From Centropus unirufus (taxonomy: Eukaryota > Chordata > Aves > Cuculiformes > Centropidae), in NCBI GenBank assembly GCA_013397695.1, contig VYZI01000103.1, positions 2,294,926 through 2,358,925 of the forward strand: a stretch of DNA of 64,000 nt, given 5' to 3'. Each line of letters starts with the position of its first letter. Positions within the stretch are counted from its first letter, which is position 1. The position numbers were made by a program, and so were the translations under genes. Below are positions 10,921 to 25,426 of the stretch, one piece after another. Below the pieces are notes generated by a model. That model saw only the letters and a list, made by a program, of their open reading frames with translations. It did not search any database and was not told the DNA's origin.

Positions 10921-13500
10921 CTTCTTTATAACTAGAGAATCTTTCCTGAGGGAAAGAAGCAGAGGAATATGATGGGGGGGTTGAAGACAGGACTCCGCAA
11001 CTCACCAATAAAGATAGTGATGAACAGCTCTGTGATTATAGAGGCAGTTTTGCAACTCTGACTATAGGCCAAAAGATCAAAATTTGCCTTCATCAGTTGT
11101 TTCACCAGTTGTTTTCTGGGCAGAAGTTGGTGGAAATATACCCACATCATCATTAACATTGTTCTCCCATTAAGAATTTCCACTAATTTGTGGTAAGCCA
11201 CTGACCAAGAGCTGGGGCAACACAGGCCAGATACAAGTGCCAATAAAACAATCACCAAAGGCCATCCCGGTACAGAAAACTACACTTCCACCACACTAAG
11301 CACAGCTACAGCATGGCCCTGCAGCTAGTCTCACATCTCATTATCCCCATCTTCCAGAGAAAAAACCAGTCTAATGAACACCGAATATTAATGAATAGTA
11401 AGATAATGAATGCATTAGTGCTAATTCAATGACATTCAGAGAGAAGATGCTGAGGATTTGAAAATGTTATACTTTCACTAATGTATCCTCTCACATTGAC
11501 AATTTAGAGGATGTTTTCTATTAGCCCATGCATTTTTCAAAGGAGAATCTCCACCTCCTCCTTCTCCGGCAATTGTTTTTTCCTTAGTCTGTTTCCTGAG
11601 CATACCCGGGGTTGCTCAGACCACCAGCATAAAGAGGCAATTCCTGCTCCCCGACACAGCCCTCAGTGATTGGCAGTGCCCATGTGCAGTTAAAAGAGGG
11701 TTTTCTTCCTCCAAAATCCTTTTTCTTTGCAGACTTCTTTCAGTATCTATTCCCTTGCTCCACTGTTCAGCACATTGTTCTTAATTTTGATAGCAGCTGC
11801 TCTGTGGTGCAAAGAAACCTCACTGGTGCCACGTTAATGATAGCTCAATCTCTCCCCACCTCCACAGCTCTTCCCCCAGCATCTCTGCTTCCCTCCCAGT
11901 GTTTGGAGAGAAGAGCTTTTCTGCAGCATGGGAGAGGGGAGACTCAACCATACACGCAATGATGCTGCAGCAGCCAGAGCTGCACACTCATCAAGGGAGG
12001 CACACAGAGTTGCAAGAGGGGAACCAGACTCCGTTCCCACAGACCCCTGGAGTTGGCTGCCTACAGCTCCAGCAAGGTGCTGCTGAGCAGCTGATGGGTG
12101 CTATCCTGCCTGCCCGTGAGGACACGGCCGAGCGCTTTGCCAGAGGTTGTTTTCAGCGGCACTGCAATCCACACTGCACCCTTTTACCCAACAAAGCAGT
12201 GCTGCTCAAATTAAAGAGATGGCACTACAGTACCCGTCACTCCAAGGGTATGAGGGTGCTTCCAAGCTGAAAGCAGAGAAAGAGAAAATGAACTAGAGTC
12301 AAGCCAGGACAATGACTGAAAGGTTTATATGTTTGAGCCGGCCACAAGTTTTCTCAGCTGTATCGTGCTCAGGCCAGGGAGGGGACTCCCGCTATCCTGT
12401 CAGATTCTGTTTTTTGCAAGCCAATATGCCCCAGATAACTCAACATCTTGAGCCCACTTTGATTCTTATGCCTAAGAGTTAACCAAAGGTGCAGTGGATG
12501 TACGTCCTTCCTAACAGCCTAACAGGGAGGGCACTTGCCACACTTAAGCATCTCTCGTGCACCACGGGTTGAGAAGCATTAGTGAATATGAAGCAGGAGC
12601 ACAGTCCCTTTACAATACTGAAGTTCCCCTGGGAGAGAAGGTCTCTGGCACTGCAGCAGCACAAGGGGGTCCACACATGAAATGCGTGCCCAGCACAGCA
12701 CCTCTGCTGCATCTGGCTCTCACAGCCAGGCTGATGTCCACAGCATTTCTCTTGCAAGGCTCTGGCAGCCATAACACATTTTTCAAGCTCTTCTGCTGTT
12801 TTTTCCAGGCTCTGGTGATCCTGTCTCTTTGCCAGAGAGGACTGTGACAGGTCCACAGCAGCTGCTCTGGACCCCATATGTACTCAACCATAGAGACAGT
12901 AAGAGAGCCTGGCCTCAAACACATGGGCTGGGCACAGAAAGGTGATGGATGCACCTGTCAGAGCAGTCATACTGGAGCAAGACCTGCTAGAAAGGAAAAG
13001 ATAACTGGCTGATTGAAAATCAAATGTGGAAAGTTATCTCTTCCCTCTTCTCCACAGGCTCCTGAACAAAGTATCTCAGAGTTTCACAACTTCACCATAC
13101 TACAGCTTTGCACCTCCAGGACAGATTATATCCCCACATTGGAAACACCAGTGCATTAAGGACAGGATCCACAGATATACTATGTACCTAGGTTCTTGTA
13201 AACATTAAGCTGTTGCCTAATCAAGTGGGAGCTCAGAATCCCAACATAAGTAGGCTCAGTCTGCTCACTTTTACAGGCATAAAAATCTCTTGGTAAACAA
13301 ACTTAGACACTTCAGGATGCTGAAATCCCAAAGGATGAGATAAATCCCATGTCTCACCCAATAACACATTTGGGAGCCACAAAGCATCTTTGTGCATTCT
13401 ATCCAAACAGCCTAATAAAAGTTTTCCCAGTAAGCCATGGTGGAACAGACCTCAAGCCAGAACTAACTCCTCATGACGCAGATAACTACCAAGCCATATT

Positions 13501-14149
13501 CTGGTAGTGTGTGCTCACAGCCCAGAAGGCCAACTGTCCTGGGGATGCATCAAAAGAATTGTGGCCAGTGGGTCAAGGAAGGTGGTTATCTCTCTTTACT
13601 CCACTCTGGTAAGACCCCACCGGGAGCACTGGGTTCAGATCTGGAGCCCTCAGCACAGGAAAGACATGAACCTATTGGAGCAGGTCCAGAGGAGGGCCAC
13701 AAAAAAATGATCAGAGGAATGGAACACCTCTCCCATGAACACAGGCTGAGAGAGCAGGGGCTATTCAGTCTGCAGAAGAGAAGACTCTGAGGAGACCTTA
13801 TTGCTGCCTTTCAATACTTAAAGGAGGCTTAGAAGAAAGGTGAAGACAAAAGTATCAGCAGAGCCTATTGTGATAGGATGAGGGGTAATGGTTTTAAACC
13901 AAAAGGGGGTAGAACTGGATGAGAAAGAGATATTTTAGACTGAGGGTAGTGAAATACTGGAAGAGGTATCCCAGAGAGCTGGTAGATGCCCAAGCCCTGG
14001 AAACATTCAGGACCCAGTTGGACAGGGCTCTGAGCAACCTCATCTAGCTGAAGATGTTCCTGCTCACCGCAGGGAGGTTGGATTACATGAGTTTTAATGG
14101 TCCCTTCCAAACCAAACTATGATTCTGAAATTCTGTTCTACGATTCATG
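13501..14149 (+). mobile_element. CR1 LINE, 3' part (5'-truncated)
   Basis: The segment is a diverged match to the end of the avian CR1 retrotransposon: the tail of the second open reading frame (around GCATCAAAAGAA and CCACAAAAAAATGATC), then the standard 3' region (CTTTCAATACTTAAAGGAGG; GGTAATGGTTTTAAACCAAA) and finally GGTCCCTTCCAAACCAAACT with the short ATTCTRTG-type terminal repeats. It carries stops and small insertions, so it is a dead 5'-truncated copy. It lies antisense to TP53I11 in intron 1. CR1 is the dominant retroelement of birds and is the best taxonomic clue in the window. Confidence 0.95.
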
Positions 14150-17100
14150 CTTCATTTTTGCAATTGCAATGCCACATCCTAAGTCCACAGTGACTGAACC
14201 AGGTCCTTGCCTAGATTTCTATCCAGAACAGAGATCTAGATGATTAGGACCTCTCTGCCACCAGCCAGCTGCAGCAGTCCACCACTAACCCCACCTCCCA
14301 GTGGATTTCTTCCATGCTATCTGCAGAAAACAGCTTTTCACACTCTGGGCTAGCAACACATCTTAGAACAGCAGATTAATTTGCATTTATTTGCTGGGAA
14401 GAATGTACTGCAACCCATGCCCTGGATGAGAAGTGTTAGTCTAAGTTCTCCGCCACAAAGAAGATAAACTCTCTCAAAGCAGTTTCTGCAGGTCAGGATG
14501 CCTCAGAGACCTGCAGGGAATGAAATTTGATGAAGCCAAAAATAACCTGATGCTCAGGCAGTAAAAACAATTAGCACTCAGCCACCACAGCAGCATAATG
14601 TGGCTGCTGCTCCCACTCAGTCTAGCACAGTCTGTACACCTAAGCAACAGGGATACTTCGGATTTCTCACCTGTAACAAGCCCGGTACACAGGACTCCCT
14701 CTCCCACAAAACCACCAGCCCTTGCAGAGCAGAAGGGGTTTTGTAATACTGGTAGGAAACATTTCCTGCCAGAGGTTCATTCCCAGCTCTCACACAGCCA
14801 CGCTGCTTCCTCAGGCAACTCCAATGGGCACAGGAACACTATTTCCTCCCTAGGAAAAACTTAACGAGTCTATGCAGTAGATCCCCTGCCTCTACACACA
14901 ATGAAAACACAAAGCAAAACCCCGCGGTCAGAGGTATTTTTGCTGGGTGCCTACAGATGATCTGCTACACACAAGCCAGAGGAAACCGCAAAAACTGAAC
15001 CACCAGTGGATGCATGAAGAGTTGCCTCAGGCACGTCCAAGCCTCACCCTGCAGGTTAGGCATGCCCCATAGCCAGACATGGCTGGGTAGCAGTTTGTGA
15101 ACAGAGCAGAGCCGACTCTGGAGCCATCACACACAAAGTGGTGACACCCTGCGCCCAATGCGACTCCTGCAGCCATGAACTCAATGGATGCGGGCAGCAT
15201 CACCACGCAGCAGGGCAGAACTTACTGGGGAGGTAAGAGTTAATTTATGTTACACACTTACTTATTTACCCTGTTACCACTGCAGGCAGAAAAGGACATC
15301 CAGAGCCTGCTCAGCCTTTCCCACACATGCTGAACTCGCCCTTCTCAGCCTGCTTTAGGGCTGCATCCCCCGGGGCAGGCTCAGCCCATGCACCCTCCTC
15401 GGCATGGCTCTCTTGCTTCCCCCAGGCACTGCAGCTCCTGCCTGCAAGCTCCCTACAGCCACAAAAAGTTCCTGCCCCAAGAAGCACCACGACTTGGGGG
15501 GAGCAAGCCATACCTTCTGTGATGTATGGCCCAGCTCAAGGATTTTGTTGTTTCCAATTTGCCTTTTGCAGGGAGCACAGAAAAGTTTCTTTCCATGTCA
15601 CAGGACGTGTTATATAGTAATCAAAAGCTGTGAAGTGCTCAGTTTCCCCAGCAGGAGATAAAAAAAAAATAGCAAACACTCTCGCCGCCCTGCTAACCAC
15701 CACCTGCACCAACGCACCAGCCCCCACAGGGCAAGCAAGGGCAGCCAGGCTTCACCAGAGGTGAGAAATGCTTGTGTGCCTCCCAGAGCAGTCTGGGACA
15801 CACTGAGCTGGTCAGGCACCCTGCAGGGCTTCAGTGGCCAGCACACAACATCCCACAGGTGCCCAGTCAGACACCTGGCCTCACCACAGCCCTGCTGTAC
15901 GTGGCTGGGTAGGCTCCTAACACAGGGAACAGACTTCATATTTCATCACCACATGCATGCACACACCCCCTCCAAGTACAAGCGTGGCCACATCATCCTC
16001 CCTCAGGTAGCCCATCCCGTGCTGCCGATGAGTGTTTTGGCTGCTAATACAAAGGTCACGAGTACAATCTGCTGCTTCAGTGGCTCCCATCTGTAATACT
16101 TGCATATGAGTCCATCTTTTCCATCATCCTCCTCCTCCCTGCCAAGATTCTCAGCCTGGCTGACTGCAGCAATCCATCACCCCAAAGCTGTCTCACTCTC
16201 CCCAGAGTCTCAAGCAGCTGTGTCCCAGCATCAACCCACAGCTAGCACAGAACCCCTTGCTTTCACCCTGGATGACCACCATCAAGCATTGAAGCTTCCC
16301 AGGGAGCTGGGAGGATGAAAAGATAAGGAAATATGTCTTATTTTGATTGGGTGCTGTTTTTCTTTAAGGGCAACGAAGAGAAGAATTCCTCTTTGATTTC
16401 CCAGCTGCCTTAGACAGGTGTTTGTAGGAGACAGTCCCAGAAGCTTAGTGGGCCATCTGTCCTACAGATGATTTCTACAGGAAAACATTAGAAGGAAAAA
16501 TAAAACCCACACGGATATAGACACAAATACAAAAACCCACCCTAATCTGAGTGAATCAACGCTTGAAACTGGAAAAGAGCAGCTTTAAAAAGGCAGGAGA
16601 GCCCTGAAACCAAACAGAGTAACAAAGGTCAGTTTTACAGAGAATCTGGTCTAACACAGTATTTCATCTCCTCTGCCTCACACCTGAGGAACAACACAGG
16701 CTCAAAAAAACCTCTATAGAAAGGTAACCCTGGGAGAGGGAGAAGCCCAGACACACACTTCTTACCCACAACACCTCTGAATACTGGGTCAACACAGTAA
16801 AACAGGGCTTCTTCGCACTTCTTCCCCAACAGCTTCAAACCTCCCCCAATTTTCTCCCCACTGTGCCCCCAATCATGCAACAATTTTCACTCACAAATGC
16901 TCCAGGAAGCTGATGCCCTTTATTCCAAATAATCCTCCTGCTCTGTCCCTTAACAGAACTCAAAAGGAAATTCTAAGAAATTAATACCTGGAAGATTTGG
17001 GCCCCTCAGCCACACATGATCACAACATCCCTCTGCATACCGTCACTGAGACAGTGATTTCAAAACCATTCGTGATGGACTATCCCCCAAAAGAAGATGA

Positions 17101-17629
17101 ATTACATTTCCAGCGACACTATTTCTTTATCTGTATTCCACTAACTTATCAGGCACAATGCAACTACTGCAATTTATAAACTGCTAACATGCCTACAGCC
17201 ATTAAACGGAAGACAAAATGAATAAAGCTGTACCACTCCAACACCCCAAAAGCATGTTCCTATATTATGCCTGGATTTGCAACCCTAGCCCATCATATTT
17301 TTTTTCTTTACAGAAATGGAAGAAAAATAAGGGGTGCCTTTTCTCCCATAGCCTGTCATGATACAACCAGGTATGCAGTCCAGGCATATACAAAGTGGGA
17401 GGAAAAGGGTAGATGAACAAATTTGCCTTAAGTAGGGAGATAGCTTTTTTGGTCACTCACAGGACTCACACCTCTGTTGTAGAAGCGAAAAAATTTCCTT
17501 CCACAGCACAGAAGTCTTTTAAATCAGGCCTGATATGGAGTGTCCCAAGTGATCATTAACCAACAGCTGAGCTGTCACCAACCCTACATTATAAAGCACT
17601 TCCCATATTAAACAATCATATCCACATCC

Positions 17630-17730
17630 TATATGAGAATATTATTTCTATATATGTAATTTATAACTACTAATAAATAATGTATTAATAAATCAAGTAA
17701 ATATTTTTCTATAAATATACAAATAAAAGT
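17630..17730. repeat. AT-rich low-complexity block
   Basis: Nearly pure A/T with repeated TATATA, TAATAAATAA and AAATAT words inside TP53I11 intron 1. Confidence 0.7.
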
Positions 17731-18684
17731 TATGGCTTGATTTGTGTGGACTTAATTTGGGTCCTGCTTGCATGGCGATGATCTCTTGAGACTGGCTAAT
17801 AAAGACAACTCAGGCTGCCAGAGCAGATGAGTAATTTAGCATTCACCTATATTTTAGTCTCATGGTAGAAAGGAGCCACGGGGAGCAGTTTGTCCCAGAC
17901 TGCTTGCTAGGAGATGTCAGCCAGGACCAGGACTTCTGCTTCTACTGTGCTAGAGACTGACACCACCTTACATCTCTCAGCCCTGGACTACCACCCTACA
18001 CACTACTTGGACCCACCACTTGCAGTTTGGAATCACACATTCTCACTTTTCCCCTAAACAATTCACTAATATTAAGCACTGCATATTTGCATGCAATTAC
18101 AGTTCCAGCTGTATCACTCCCTTGTGTCTCTTTAGAGCTGAAATAAGCACAGGCATGCAGACAGGCTCCAGAAGTTGCTTGGCAGAAGGCCTCCCAACGA
18201 AACACTCACTTCGACTACTTGGTAGCCTATCCCCAAGTGGCAAAATTCTCCCTCTGACACCTTAGCGGTTTCTATAGCAACAGGTTAATGCTAAAAATGT
18301 TAGATGCAAAATTCTGTGTAGAGGGTAAACAGGAGCTAGGAGGACAGATTTAGAAGAGCAAAACTTCTGAATAGCTCCTGACAGAGCTAGCATAGGCTTT
18401 GCTAATTCACTAGTTGGTAGCAAACCATCTTATAAGAAATTCCTAGCAGCCTGCCAGTGAGACAGCATGTGGGGCATGGGGACACGTCTGTAGAGCACCT
18501 GCCTGCAGCATCCCACAGAACTGCAGCATCTGCCAGAACAGGGAGGTGCCAGAAGTATCGTGCTCACCTGCAACGAAGAATTTGGAAGCAAAACCAGCTG
18601 TTTTCAGGAACAGAACTGCATTCCCACTAGAAAGCCTGAAAGCCAAAATACTAGATTATAGGCTTGGCAGTGCTGCTGCCCCGC

Positions 18685-18765
18685 CATTCAACCAAGGCAG
18701 GCTCATTTAACCTCTCATACCTCAGTTTTGCCAACTGTATATGAAAAGTAAACCTACCACCCAGG
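18685..18765 (+). repeat. MIR SINE remnant
   Basis: TTTAACCTCTCATACCTCAG followed by TTTTGCCAACTGTATATGAAAAG lines up with the MIR core (TTAACCTCTCTGTGCCTCAG then TTTCCTCATCTGTAAAATGG) in plus orientation. The copy is heavily diverged, consistent with an ancient insertion. Confidence 0.55.
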
Positions 18766-21700
18766 TTCCCGTGGCTTAGGTTCAGCAGGTACAACATTTC
18801 AAAGATGCCTGTCCAGGCACTGTATCCTACCAGTGCTGACTGCCTGCTAGTGACACCTCCATGCTGCTGAGGAAAGCTACAGACTCCCATGCATCACTTG
18901 GTTCATTACATTGGCCTCAGTAGCAAGCAGCTTAGCACGACACTGATTTTTTTTCCATCTGTCTTCATTCCCTGTTGGTGGGAGAAAGCACTGTGACAGC
19001 CTTGAGGTGAACCTCATATCAATACTGCCTTCACACAATGCCAGAAGTAACTGGAAGATTCCCCTGGCCAGATTAAACCCATATTCACAAGTCCAAAGAA
19101 GCCAGAGATCAGTACAGTGCCACACAGGGGAGGAAGGCAGAGGGGAGTCCACCACACTATGAAGAAGTGATCACTTTTGCGAGTGGGTTCTCAGGTGAAA
19201 CAGCCCTGAAGAACCCAGAGTTTCACTACAACTGCTGCACCTGCCCACAGCTCCCCAAGAGCTGACACAAACCTGACTTTGCTTTTATTTGCTGCTAAGT
19301 CAGGGGAAAAAGACTGTGTGTGTGCACACATGCATGCGTATATGCAAGTTTGTTTATGCATCAGCTGTCAACTGCCAAATTATGCACAGATCAACAAGGC
19401 TCTTTGAATTTCCCAACTGTGAAGTGCGTGACATTTAATCTCAACCTTTCTTTCGGATTTCATGATGTGCATTATCAACAACGGGTATTCAGCACTCAAG
19501 TACCCTTTAGAAAGCTTTCAATAGAAAAAGGAAATAATATAAAGAAGACTGAAAAAGACAATGCCTCTGGTGAGTGAGAGGTTCTCTGGCTTCCCCAAAA
19601 GGCCAGCATAGGTCTGCTGCAAGGATCACCCATAGAGACAGACCATCCTCAGGAGAGAATTAAAGTCTTTCACAGGTGGAGAGAGCAGGGCTCAGAAATG
19701 TCAAATAGAACATGAACCTATAAGCTCTCTTCATCCCCTTCTTTTTTGGCTCTCCGGGAAACAGGCAGGGTGAACCATATCCCAGAGATGACTATTTTCG
19801 GACAGGATGCATCATCTCCTGCAATGGTTTACCTCTTTCCATAGACCACAGGAGGTGCATAGAAGATGAGAGAGATGAAGCTTCTAATTGCTTTTATATG
19901 GCTGGGCAAGCCAAGTTCTTGATCCTTGCAGTTAATTTTTCATTACCTAATCCTAGGCAAAGGCTAAGAATCACTTTTGCCCATCTCATAGCATGGAGTC
20001 ACACTTCGAGATTATAAAAAAGCCAGACAACAGCCTGCAAGGAAAGAGGTTCCCTTCTCTTCTGTTGGGCACAGAGAAGCTACGTCTTAAGCAGACCTAA
20101 TCTTATTAGTCACAGACATAAAGGACACGCATCAGGAATTAAAGCAAGATTTCTTTTTATAGCAGAGAGGAGACAATGGAGTGGATTTGATGTGTTTGAC
20201 ATCAATAGGCTTGGTGATGGGTGAAAGCTGAGAAAAACTGAGAGGTCCCACAGTCAAGAAGATCTCTCCCCATCTCACCTGCCACATGTAAAATAAGCCT
20301 TAGGAAAAAAGGATAAAGTTATTACTGACTAGTCCTTCTGATTCCCAAATTACACAGACCCCCTACCTTTGTTTGATTCCTGTACCCAGTGTGGAAGAGG
20401 CAACAGGGACACCCAGGAAGCCAAGTACCAGTGGCACCAACATCAACATGTAAGTCTCCAGTAACCATGGAAAACAGAGTTGCCAGATGTCTCATATCTA
20501 CTATCAGAGGTCATTTAAGGACTTTTCATTGCTTCTGCAATTTTGAGTCTCAGATACTCGAATGCAACACGTCTAGAGATACCAGTATCATACAACAGCG
20601 GTATGTATGTGCATTATACACAAATGCTTTGCTGGTGGGCACATGTATCTATACACATCTTTATTAGAAAGCATGTAGTACTGCCTTATGCCTAGAACTT
20701 ATGACACAGAGGTGTCAGGTTTTAGTCAATGATTTGCCCAGTACCTTACATGCAATATCACTGCCATGCAGCTGTGCCTCTGGAGATTGCAGGCTGATCT
20801 CTTCTTCACCACGCTCTAAGCAAGCATGTGTGAAAGGCAACTGGTTTGCACAGTGATGTAGGGCAGGGGATAAATTGGCTAGGGGAAATAAGCTCAAGCA
20901 CTTTACTATTCCTCCATCCAATCGACCTTCAATCCACCCTGTTTGTCCAGAAATTTAAATAGTGGATATTGGTGTGGCTCACAGAAGGAACTTGTTGAAC
21001 TTATGGTGAACTAACTACACCTGTTTTTTGCGAGCAGACAAGGCAAGAACACATTCATATGCTGCAAGGCGCAAATGGTTGCACTGGGCAGGGTAATGGG
21101 GGAGGACAGTGAGAGGATGCTCTATAGGTGCCTGCTGTTCAGAAACCCATCAGGTCTGTCCAGAGACATCACCAGCAATGCTGGTATTAAAGGCAACTAC
21201 CTTTTTTTTTTCCTCACTTATGAAAATGACCTGGAAATAGAAAGATAGATGGACTAAATTCTTCAATCCTGTTTGGCGTAGCCTTTGCCTCCTGGCAGAT
21301 TTCCACTACTGCTTTCTGTGAAGCAAAGTTTGGGTTCTCTTTACTGGTTATTAAGCAGCTTTTGCCATAAGTATATTTCCTAGGCCACAAGGAAAATCTT
21401 GGTGAAAAGCTAGCACCACCCAGCTCCTCTGGGCTCAGTATTGTGGTTTCTGAGGTTCCCCCTCCTCTCGGTGAGGAGGTAACTCACATTTCTACTTCCT
21501 CGAAATACATTGAGCATTTAACCTGCATGACATGCCAGGCAGCTAAAATTAAGCATCCGATAGAAAGATTAAGTGGGACTTAAAACCATGGGCCTTTATA
21601 ATGCCTTTCCTAAGAAAATACCCTGCTTGTTGATGGCAATGCAGACCCCCACACTACCTCCTTAAGGCTCTGTATAGTACGGCAGAGTATCCGCACCCAG

Positions 21701-23147
21701 GATGTGCCCAAGCCATCTCCCAGGAGGCTCTCAGCTTTGCAGCAACACTGCCTAGGGGACCAGGGAGGCTGCTGCCTAAATGGCTGTATACCGTGCGTAG
21801 CAAGGCAGGGCGAGATAGCCAGGAAGGCTGAATTAAGGGCATTTTCTTCGCTCTAAGGAAGATGGGTTAGGAAGCACGGCAAGCAGAGGCTGACCTCAGA
21901 AGGTTGCCTGCTCTTTGTCATAGCCATCTGCATTTACTGCAGGGCCAGCTCCAAGGCCAGAGACTGCAGCACCCAACAAGGGCCGGAGAGATTTTAGGGC
22001 TCAGCTGTGGGATTCCTGAAATAACCTCTGTCAGCTGGAAAATCTTCTCAAGTCTTTCCATGACCACAAACAACCAGAGACTAGAGGTTTGTATTTCACT
22101 CATAAGAGGGTATCCCCACAAAAGAGCACTTCTGCTGCCATCATGGGTTACTGAATGAACGCGTACTCAGGCAAAAACACCAGCTGAGTCACCCCCAGAG
22201 TTTCCTGAAGACTTGTGGGTTTTCTCTGTAGGTCTCTTGTTTGGCTGCTGACACGGCCACAAACTGTTCACTTTCTCAAGCCAGGCAGGATACAGATGAA
22301 GACGAGAGGGCTGCAAGCCTTTGTGTGCTGCTCCGCCTGCACCTGCCTTCCTCTTGCCCCTCTGGGCCGGCAGTTAAGTGCTCCCTGATTTTAATAAGAA
22401 AAGGAGGGATTTCTCTCCTGTGCCAAGCAGCAGGCAGCTGCAAAGTGGACTACCGACTAATCTCCCTATAAAACACAGAATCCCTTCAAACAAATGATTA
22501 GGTTGCCCGTGGCCAGTATCATCTGACACTCCTGCGCGCATCTCCTGCTGCATCAGCTCATACTTGCTAATACTGCTTCCCAGGAGACCAGGCTACCGAA
22601 CCACTGTTCCATTTATTTCTAACTGCCTCTTTATCCATGCTCTCCTCAGTGTCTTTGACTTAAATTATCTTAATCTAAATCCCCATCAAAAACTTCTAGA
22701 AGGCCAGCAGCAATAGAGCCAGCTACCAGCCCCTCTACTTGGGCTTCTTATTTTGGCCCCATAGGTTCAGAAAACAGGAGCGCAGTTCGCAAATGCCAGT
22801 TACCAGCAGAAGCCCCTCCCTGTTAGCATTAAACCTTGCCACAATAATTCTGACCATTTCCCCATTTTGGCGACAAACCTCCCGCCCCCCCCTCTTCTCC
22901 CCCTGTAAGCACAGCATGGGCAGTACAAATCTGGATTAAAGCTTTCTTACATACTCTGCTTGTGGCTTTGGACATCCCTTTCGGTTCTTGGCTTCATGCT
23001 CTAAGCTAGGTAAAATCTGAGTAGGCAGGTCCAACCAAAGTCTGCTACACATGAGTCAGATACAGCCTAGGCAAGGATTTCCCCATCAAAACAAATGCAC
23101 AAATGTGCTCAGTAGTTCCTATTTCATATACAGAGGGATAGCACGAA

Positions 23148-23165
23148 ACACACACACACACACAC
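23148..23165. repeat. (AC)9 microsatellite
   Basis: Nine uninterrupted AC units; likely length-polymorphic. Confidence 0.9.
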
Positions 23166-23290
23166 CCCACCGGGATGAGAAATGTACCCATGTTATGAAA
23201 TGCAGAGGGATAGTCAGCTGGTGGGATTTTATCAGGGATCCAGGGCTAGCGCGGGCTCCTGGATGGTGGGGCATCCAATAGAGACTCTGC

Positions 23291-23328
23291 ACAGCTCTGA
23301 GCCCCATTTTCTCCATCTGTCATCCAGG
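23291..23328 (+). repeat. Possible MIR SINE core fragment
   Basis: GAGCCCCATTTTCTCCATCT resembles the MIR core (GCCTCAGTTTCCCCATCTGT). The match is short, so a chance resemblance is possible. Confidence 0.4.
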
Positions 23329-24929
23329 GGCAACTATGCTAACAGCACCACAGATGGGCAGTGGAACACTGAGATGCACTGATCCTTGCAGATGACAAAG
23401 ATTTACAAGCAGAAGAAACTCAGGAAGGCCAGAGTCATTTATCATTTCCCTTCATGTCTGAATTATTAAACTGTCTTTGGCTATAGCTGGCTTTGCCTCT
23501 GAGAACATCCTGTAGTAACTTGAAGGAGAATTCTTCAAACATGGAGTGAACTTGTGCCAGCCTGCAATCTCCAAGCCAGAGCAACACCTTTATTTCCCAA
23601 GAGAACGCAGGAAGCGATGTGAACAGGGAACACCTGGTAACCTCTTAAGGGTTGTTTTTCCTCACCTGGAGAAAGTCCTATGTATTTGAGGGGCCAGCAC
23701 TGGGTCTTTTCCTCCCAAGATTTGTTTTCACGTTCTTATGTCAAAACCACAAAACCCAGAAGATCTGCTTTCTATAAATAATCGCCCAGTAGTGCCAAGG
23801 TCACCAGGCCATTCTCCCTGGCTGCAGGCCAGAAGTAGAACATAAACAATTTCAACATTTTTCTGGTGCACGTGTGCTTTTTTTTTGTGTGCCAGGAGAG
23901 AGCCTGAAACCAAAACCGCAGCACCAGGAAGATAGACGCCCCCACTTTCTGTTGGTCTCTTCTCCCTCGTGCCAGCTCAGATAAGCCCTCAGCTTCACCT
24001 GGTAAAAGTGCAGCCTTTTTGGCAGTCCAGTGTCTGGAGCAGAGGGAGATAATCTTTGTGTTGTAAGAGCACTTAGCAGTCCTTATTAGAAATTTGGGTA
24101 CTTACTGTATAAGGTATTATCAAACATATAGCAAGGAACAGATCATGATCCAAGCGGCTCAAAGTGTTGCTTGTAATCTGCACACAGAACAATCCCTCCC
24201 AGACCCATCTCCTATTATTAAACACTTCAATGTTCAGAGATCTGCAGGACAAGAGAACGCCAGCTGCAGATATACTCTGGGTACTTTGCACGCTTCAGCA
24301 CTCAATGCTCATTGAGAACAAGAGAAAAACATTTCCCTTTGGATCAGGCACCAGCCTCCAAGCAGCTCCAAATGGACAGAAAATCTCTGGTTAGAGCATT
24401 TCTGTGGTTTATTATCCCACAGATCAATGGCCTCCCCAACACACATATCCCAATGCAATTTTCTGGAGATGGACTTCTGCCCACCTTTCTCTACAATAAA
24501 TCCTGGCTACAGGCCCGCAAACAGAAGGGATAATTTCCCTCGAGCCTGCAAGGCAGACATCATCTCTTCAGCCTCTTGGTTGGGACAATCCACCTACCCA
24601 GAGAAGAGTTCTCTTGATCTTGCTCTTCACAGCAGACAGAGGACAAAACCACATGACTCATTTGGAAGCAACCAATTCCCACTTTTTCCTGCTGCCCTCC
24701 ATACCTACCTGCTCTCTGCTGAGGGCACCAGGACACTGCAGGTTTACAGCATCCCACACAAACCTATGTGCATGCACCAAGTGTATTTATGCAAACAAGC
24801 CCTGAGTAGTTTGGCCTAGTTGAAGTGCCTTCATGCCAAGTTTTAGGATCCTGGGTTTTTTTGTTTGTTTTTGCCAAAACCTTTCTAAGAAAACTTCCTC
24901 CCAGGGGGGACTCCCCTGCCTGAAGCACA

Positions 24930-24990
24930 GCTACTATTTATTTTAAAATTTAAATTATTTAAAGTATTTAAATTTAAGTATTTTAATCAC
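24930..24990. repeat. AT-rich, palindrome-dense block
   Basis: Interleaved ATTTAAA/TTTAAAT words make several short inverted repeats between 24935 and 24988 in TP53I11 intron 1. Confidence 0.7.
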
Positions 24991-25426
24991 CACTTTCCTC
25001 ATCCACAGGCCCTGAACATCATTATTCAGCAGACTCTGCTTTAGTGCGGATAGAATTACTATGCAAGTTATTTACGTGAATGCCAGAATAGCCAGTGCTC
25101 TCGCATACTCAGTAGTTTCTCATAGCTCAGCTGTACTGGTGGTAGCCCTAATGTCAACAAGGCTTTAGTTGCTGCTGATGTTTATACCTCTCAGCCTCTG
25201 CAGACGGAGCATATGAGTTAAATGGTACCCTTTTAATCATACGTAGCTCGGGTTTTGCTGGCCCTGTCTTTTGGGCAGCGGCAAGAGGGACAGAGACATT
25301 GTCCAAGCAAGGGAAAGGCTCAGTGGACTCCAGCTCCAGGCAGGGCTGGGGCAAGGCGAGGAGGTGGTACTGAATAAGGTGCTGCTTCTTCCTCAGCCAG
25401 GTTTGCTCAGTTGGAGCAGCACTCAC

